From Kiritimatiellota bacterium (GTDB lineage: Bacteria > Verrucomicrobiota > Kiritimatiellia > JAAZAB01), in NCBI GenBank assembly GCA_008636095.1, contig VSJD01000199.1:1-10000 (forward strand): a stretch of DNA of 10,000 nt. The letters run 5' to 3'. This document shows positions 6,955-10,000 of the stretch, piece by piece. How positions within the stretch are numbered: the first letter of the stretch is position 1; each line of letters starts with the position of its first letter. The notes below the pieces were generated by a model. That model saw only the letters and a list, made by a program, of their open reading frames with translations. It had not been told where the DNA came from and ran no database searches. A program made the position numbers and the translations under genes.

Positions 6955-8252
6955 TGAGCGTTATAATCAAAAGATTCAACGATGGCAGGGACTGGTTTTT
7001 CGAAAAGCGATTTGGCCTTTTCGTGCACTGGGGGCTTTATGCCTTGCACGGCTGGCACGAGCAGGAGCAGTTTCGCAAAGCTATGCCGCGGAAAGAATAT
7101 TCCGTCCTCAAGGATCAATTCAATCCGGTGAAATTCAATCCGGACGAATGGCTTGATCTGGCGGAACGGGTGGGTATACAATATATTTGTTTCACGGCGA
7201 AACATATCGACGGCTTCTGCATGTGGGACACGGCCCGGACTGATTACAGGATCACGGACACACCCTACGGTCGGGATGTTTTCAGCATGCTGGCGGATGC
7301 CTGCCACCGGAGGAATTTCCCGCTCTGCATTTACTATTCTGTGCCCGACATGCATTGCCGGTATTATCCCAACCAAGGGCGTTCCTATGAACTGCCGGAG
7401 CCCGAGGCGGGTGACGAACCGGATATCGCGAAATACATTGAATATGTCAAGGAGCAGGTTCGTGAATTGTGCTCGAATTACGGAAAAATCCACGGTTTCT
7501 GGTGGGATGGCAACCAAGGGACTTTAAAACACCGTGATGCTTCGGTAAATAGTCTCATCCGCGCATTACAACCCGGGATCGTCATCAACAACCGCGGTTT
7601 TGATGAAGGCGATTTTTCCACGCCTGAAAGGGAAGCTTCATATGACCGGGAAACGCAGAAACAGGCCGCGTACGAACAACCCACGGAAGCTTGCGAGTCG
7701 ATCGGCCGGGAAAGCTGGGGCTTCCGAAGTAACGAAGATTATCATTCCCTGGCGTACCTTTCCCGTAGTATAGCCAAGCATCTGGCTAAAGGCGGCAACT
7801 ACCTGTTGAATGTCGGGCCAAAAGCGGACGGCACGTTTCCTGATCAAGCCATCAATATTCTCGGAGCTCTCGGGAAATGGTATCATGGCGTCAAGGAGGC
7901 GTTGGTCAACGCCATGCCCGCGCCAGGCACGGTCAATGATCCCGGCCTGCTGGTCACAAAAAGGGATAATCTTCTTTATATACATCTCTGCTTGAAACCC
8001 GATTGTTCCGGCGTGAGTCTTCGTCCGCTTGAGATTCTTCCCGACAAGGCGATCGTGTTGAACAACGGGGGAAAAATCGCCGCTGAAATAGAAATGATGC
8101 CGGCGCATTACAACGAGTGCGCGAGGGGTCTCCATCTCTTCAATATTCCCGTGGACGAGCTTGCCAATGAAGCCATAGTTTTGAAATTGGAGTTTCAGTC
8201 CACGGGAAGCAAATGTTTGAACATTGACACCACCGCTTTGCGCGCCCGTTAG
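6954..8252 (+). CDS. GH29-family alpha-L-fucosidase (probably cytoplasmic)
   Basis: From GTG at 6954 this is a 432-aa protein, close to the usual GH29 catalytic-domain length; the exact start is uncertain (frame open from 6885). Family motifs lie in order: WFFEKRFGLFVHWGLYAL near the N-terminus (H25), FTAKHIDGFCMWDT (H84), GFWWDGN with D185 as the expected catalytic nucleophile, ESWGF, and GGNYLLNVGPKADGTFP. GH29 enzymes are retaining exo-fucosidases that release terminal L-fucose from glycans. The acid/base residue varies in this family; E241, E245, E248 and E253 are candidates. The common HHDGF motif reads HIDGF here, losing the second histidine. A small beta-sandwich appears to follow the barrel. 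No signal peptide is visible, so it probably acts on imported oligosaccharides. The gene looks less GC-rich than its neighbours, perhaps from a different origin. Related glycosidases active on other sugars cannot be excluded. Confidence 0.9.
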   Translation: MSVIIKRFNDGRDWFFEKRFGLFVHWGLYALHGWHEQEQFRKAMPRKEYSVLKDQFNPVKFNPDEWLDLAERVGIQYICFTAKHIDGFCMWDTARTDYRITDTPYGRDVFSMLADACHRRNFPLCIYYSVPDMHCRYYPNQGRSYELPEPEAGDEPDIAKYIEYVKEQVRELCSNYGKIHGFWWDGNQGTLKHRDASVNSLIRALQPGIVINNRGFDEGDFSTPEREASYDRETQKQAAYEQPTEACESIGRESWGFRSNEDYHSLAYLSRSIAKHLAKGGNYLLNVGPKADGTFPDQAINILGALGKWYHGVKEALVNAMPAPGTVNDPGLLVTKRDNLLYIHLCLKPDCSGVSLRPLEILPDKAIVLNNGGKIAAEIEMMPAHYNECARGLHLFNIPVDELANEAIVLKLEFQSTGSKCLNIDTTALRAR

Positions 8253-8535
8253 TACATTGAGGTATAGGGTTGAATTTTGGTTAAAAACGGAAAAAGGGGA
8301 GTAATATGCAAAGGTTAGTTTATGTTCCTAACGGCAGTGAACGCAAGGGGCGGATTTTTTATGTCGCCCAGCGGTCATTTCCCATGGGATGGGAAAGCCA
8401 CAGACAGAGTGGAAGCATGCGAAACCAGATATTTAACTGGTGTTGTTTACTTGCCGGAGCGGCTTGACCTTGAGGGAGTGTCACAAGCATGCCGATGCGG
8501 CATGGTTTACAGAATCGTCAAGGAGCTGAAAGAGA
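8253..8535. other. Region between the GH29 and beta-helix genes
   Basis: This 283-bp stretch is AT-rich at its start and has no obvious terminator or strong promoter. It contains the small ORF at 8322-8555 and an overlapping ORF in another frame at 8306-8467 with a better ribosome binding site. A decayed or frameshifted small gene is possible. Confidence 0.4.
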
Positions 8536-8555
8536 ATGAAAAACAAAGTGCTTAG
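8322..8555 (+). CDS. Hypothetical small protein (77 aa), doubtful, possibly frameshifted
   Basis: I do not recognise this protein. Its C-terminal half looks protein-like: YLPERLDLEGVSQACRCG followed by a helix-like, charged end (RIVKELKENEKQSA). Its N-terminal half is less convincing. The start ATG has only AAAGG (8310-8314) upstream. ATG at 8306, in another frame, has AGGGGAG (8295-8301) and begins MQRLVYVPNGSERKGRIFYV, reading to a stop at 8467. A single gene starting at 8306 and joining this frame through a frameshift near 8390 would explain both. The ORF overlaps the start of the beta-helix gene by 20 nt, so translational coupling is conceivable. Confidence 0.3.
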   Translation: MFLTAVNARGGFFMSPSGHFPWDGKATDRVEACETRYLTGVVYLPERLDLEGVSQACRCGMVYRIVKELKENEKQSA

Positions 8556-9843
8556 CGATGCCAGAATGAATGTGTTGGACCTTCCCGATGTCTGTGGCGA
8601 TGGCGTGCATGATGATACGGCGGGATTGCAGGCGGCGCTGGACAGCGGAGCCGGAATCATCCACCTGCCAACGCCGCCATCGCATTACCTCATCAGCCGG
8701 ACTCTGGTCATGCATTCGGGACAGGCGTTGCTGGCCGACCGCAACGCCGTCATCCGCCTGGCTGATCATGCCCATGCCCACATGCTGACCAACGCCGACC
8801 ACGGCACGCTCAGCCGGGGAATCACCGTGCGGGGCGGCATCTGGGACGGGAACAATACGCACCAGACCTGCGAGTATCACGAGACGCGCAACTGCCTCGT
8901 GCCGTACAACCCGGCGCGCTATCTCGGCGTACTGCTGCAATTCAACAACGTCGAGGATCTGCACATCTCGGGTCTGACCCTGAAGAACCCCGAGACCTTC
9001 GGCATCCAAATGGGTAACATCCGGCGCTTCACGGTCGAGGATATCACCTTCGACTACAACAAGTTGCGCGACTGCATGGACGGCGTGCATTTGCACGGCA
9101 ACTGCCACCAGGGACGCATCGCCAACCTCAAGGGCGACACAAACGACGATATGGTGGCCCTCAACGCCGATGACGGTTGGATGTACGAGATGAGCCGTGG
9201 GTCGATCACCGACATTCAGGTGGACGGCCTCTGGTGCGACCGGGGGTATACCGCCGTACGCCTGCTGTCGGAGGGCTCGCCAATCCGGCGGGTGCGAATT
9301 TCCAACGTGTTCGGCACCTTCAGCCGCTACGTCACCGACATGGGCCCGTATAACGTCCATCCGGGCGAGCCGAGCGAGATCAGCGACATCGTCTTCGACG
9401 GCATTTTCTGCGCCAAGACGCCCAATCTCGATCCCGCTCTGTTGGAATACGCCCGTACCTTGCCACTATTCCGGATCACCCCGAAGACCTTGATCCGGAA
9501 CTTGCACATCAATAACCTCATCCGGACCGAGACCGTCGCAAACGTTGCGCCCTGCGTGGTGGTCTGCGAGGGAGCGCGAGTCGAGCACCTGGGCATTTCC
9601 CAGGCCAGTGTCGTCAACCTGGCCGCCTCGCCCCTGGATTTCCTGCATAACCAGGGCAGCATTGAGAGTCTGAATCTGGCTAACATACATTGCCGTGCCG
9701 TGGGCGGCGCACCGCGTGGCATGTTGGTGCGTAATGACGGAAACATTGCGTTCCAGCAGTTCAGCAACATCACGGTGCATAACCTTGCCGGCCCCACTGG
9801 TGACGGTTCACTGCGGGCGGACGGACAGGCCGGGCGGTTGTAA
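8536..9843 (+). CDS. Pectate-lyase-superfamily / GH28-like right-handed beta-helix protein
   Basis: The 435-aa product starts at ATG 8536, with AAGGAG at 8520-8525; a second in-frame ATG lies nine codons on. The N-terminus has the typical opening of pectate-lyase-3 type beta-helices (CGDGVHDDTAGLQAALDSG), followed by repeated short beta-strand turns such as LHISGLTLKNPETFGIQMGN. Acidic clusters sit where GH28 enzymes carry catalytic aspartates: D182 in MDGVHLHG, D204 and D205 in GDTNDDMVALNADDG, and D212 and D213. Members of this fold hydrolyse or eliminate pectin-like or other uronic-acid and galactose-containing chains, and some are epimerases or non-enzymatic. No signal peptide is visible, unlike the two large proteins upstream, so it may act on imported oligosaccharides. 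Polygalacturonase-type hydrolysis is the best guess, not established. Confidence 0.85.
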   Translation: MKNKVLSDARMNVLDLPDVCGDGVHDDTAGLQAALDSGAGIIHLPTPPSHYLISRTLVMHSGQALLADRNAVIRLADHAHAHMLTNADHGTLSRGITVRGGIWDGNNTHQTCEYHETRNCLVPYNPARYLGVLLQFNNVEDLHISGLTLKNPETFGIQMGNIRRFTVEDITFDYNKLRDCMDGVHLHGNCHQGRIANLKGDTNDDMVALNADDGWMYEMSRGSITDIQVDGLWCDRGYTAVRLLSEGSPIRRVRISNVFGTFSRYVTDMGPYNVHPGEPSEISDIVFDGIFCAKTPNLDPALLEYARTLPLFRITPKTLIRNLHINNLIRTETVANVAPCVVVCEGARVEHLGISQASVVNLAASPLDFLHNQGSIESLNLANIHCRAVGGAPRGMLVRNDGNIAFQQFSNITVHNLAGPTGDGSLRADGQAGRL

Positions 9844-9917
9844 GCCGAGCATGATCTCGTGGAAGCGTCCTCCGATCCCGCCACCTGGCAATTTGAATTC
9901 AGGAAGGGGAACTCACG

Positions 9918-10000
9918 GTGACGATAGGAATCCTGCGGCAACATGATCTGCTGTACGAGCGCGCGCCGATGTGCTGGCTGGACGGTCTTCCTCTGGCTAA
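9918..10000 (+). CDS. Start of a probable glycoside hydrolase, possibly GH95-like (truncated by window end)
   Basis: GTG at 9918 follows the purine-rich AGGAAGGGGA (9901-9910) at good spacing and opens a frame with no stop to the window edge (27 codons). The visible peptide includes LLYERAPMCWLDGLPL. This resembles the N-terminal signature of GH95-type fucosidases and L-galactosidases, roughly L-W-Y-[DE]-x-P-A-x-x-W-x-E-A-L-P-[IL]-G-N-G. The match is short, and the next residues, needed to confirm NG, are off the edge. It lies 74 nt after the beta-helix gene in the same direction and so is probably co-transcribed. A second fucose-acting enzyme beside GH29 would fit the locus. Confidence 0.5.
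   Translation, partial: MTIGILRQHDLLYERAPMCWLDGLPLA

Noticed and set aside
6760..6957. Small plus-strand ORF whose stop overlaps the GH29 GTG as GTGA
   Set aside because: The overlap looks like translational coupling, but the ORF starts inside the upstream gene without an SD and its sequence is not protein-like.
6804..7517. Minus-strand open frame of 237 codons
   Set aside because: Antisense to the N-terminal half of the GH29 gene, whose motifs are clear on the plus strand.
8518..9360. Minus-strand open frame of 280 codons
   Set aside because: Antisense to the beta-helix gene; His/Val-rich composition typical of an antisense shadow, no family motif.

Overview
The window is a carbohydrate-degradation locus from a bacterium of fairly high GC. 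It holds two large secreted multidomain proteins, a GH29-type alpha-L-fucosidase, a pectate-lyase/GH28-like beta-helix protein, and the start of what looks like another glycosidase, probably GH95-like. Huge secreted proteins with CBM9-like modules, a GH-like barrel with a CxCxxC motif, and no SusC/SusD pair nearby are what I would expect from the PVC superphylum (Lentisphaerota, Kiritimatiellota, Verrucomicrobiota or Planctomycetota). That placement is an inference from gene style; the window has no phylogenetic marker.

Layout: 1-2518 is a minus-strand secreted protein that runs off the left edge (839 codons visible, no stop). A 193-bp divergent intergenic region (2519-2711) carries two inverted repeats. 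Four or five plus-strand genes follow: the 1354-aa secreted paralogue (2712-6776), the GH29 enzyme (about 6954-8252), a questionable small ORF (8322-8555), the beta-helix protein (8536-9843), and the first 27 codons of a further gene (9918 to the right edge). The minus-strand gene is easy to miss because its antisense strand is also open over a long stretch.

The two large proteins are divergently transcribed paralogues. Both carry a signal peptide, a CBM9-like domain, two further beta-sandwich segments and a C-terminal TIM-barrel-like region. In the complete copy the barrel region has VDIDYEYGPYDG followed by SCYCPRC. I cannot assign this region to a named glycoside hydrolase family, and it is the best candidate here for undescribed enzymology. 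The downstream GH29 and beta-helix proteins lack visible signal peptides. A plausible model is that the large secreted proteins bind and attack a fucose-containing polysaccharide outside the cytoplasm, and the smaller enzymes finish imported oligosaccharides inside. Substrate candidates are fucose-decorated pectin (suggested by the beta-helix protein) or a fucose-rich algal or host glycan; the sequence does not decide between them.

No tRNA, rRNA, CRISPR array, transposase or phage gene was seen.
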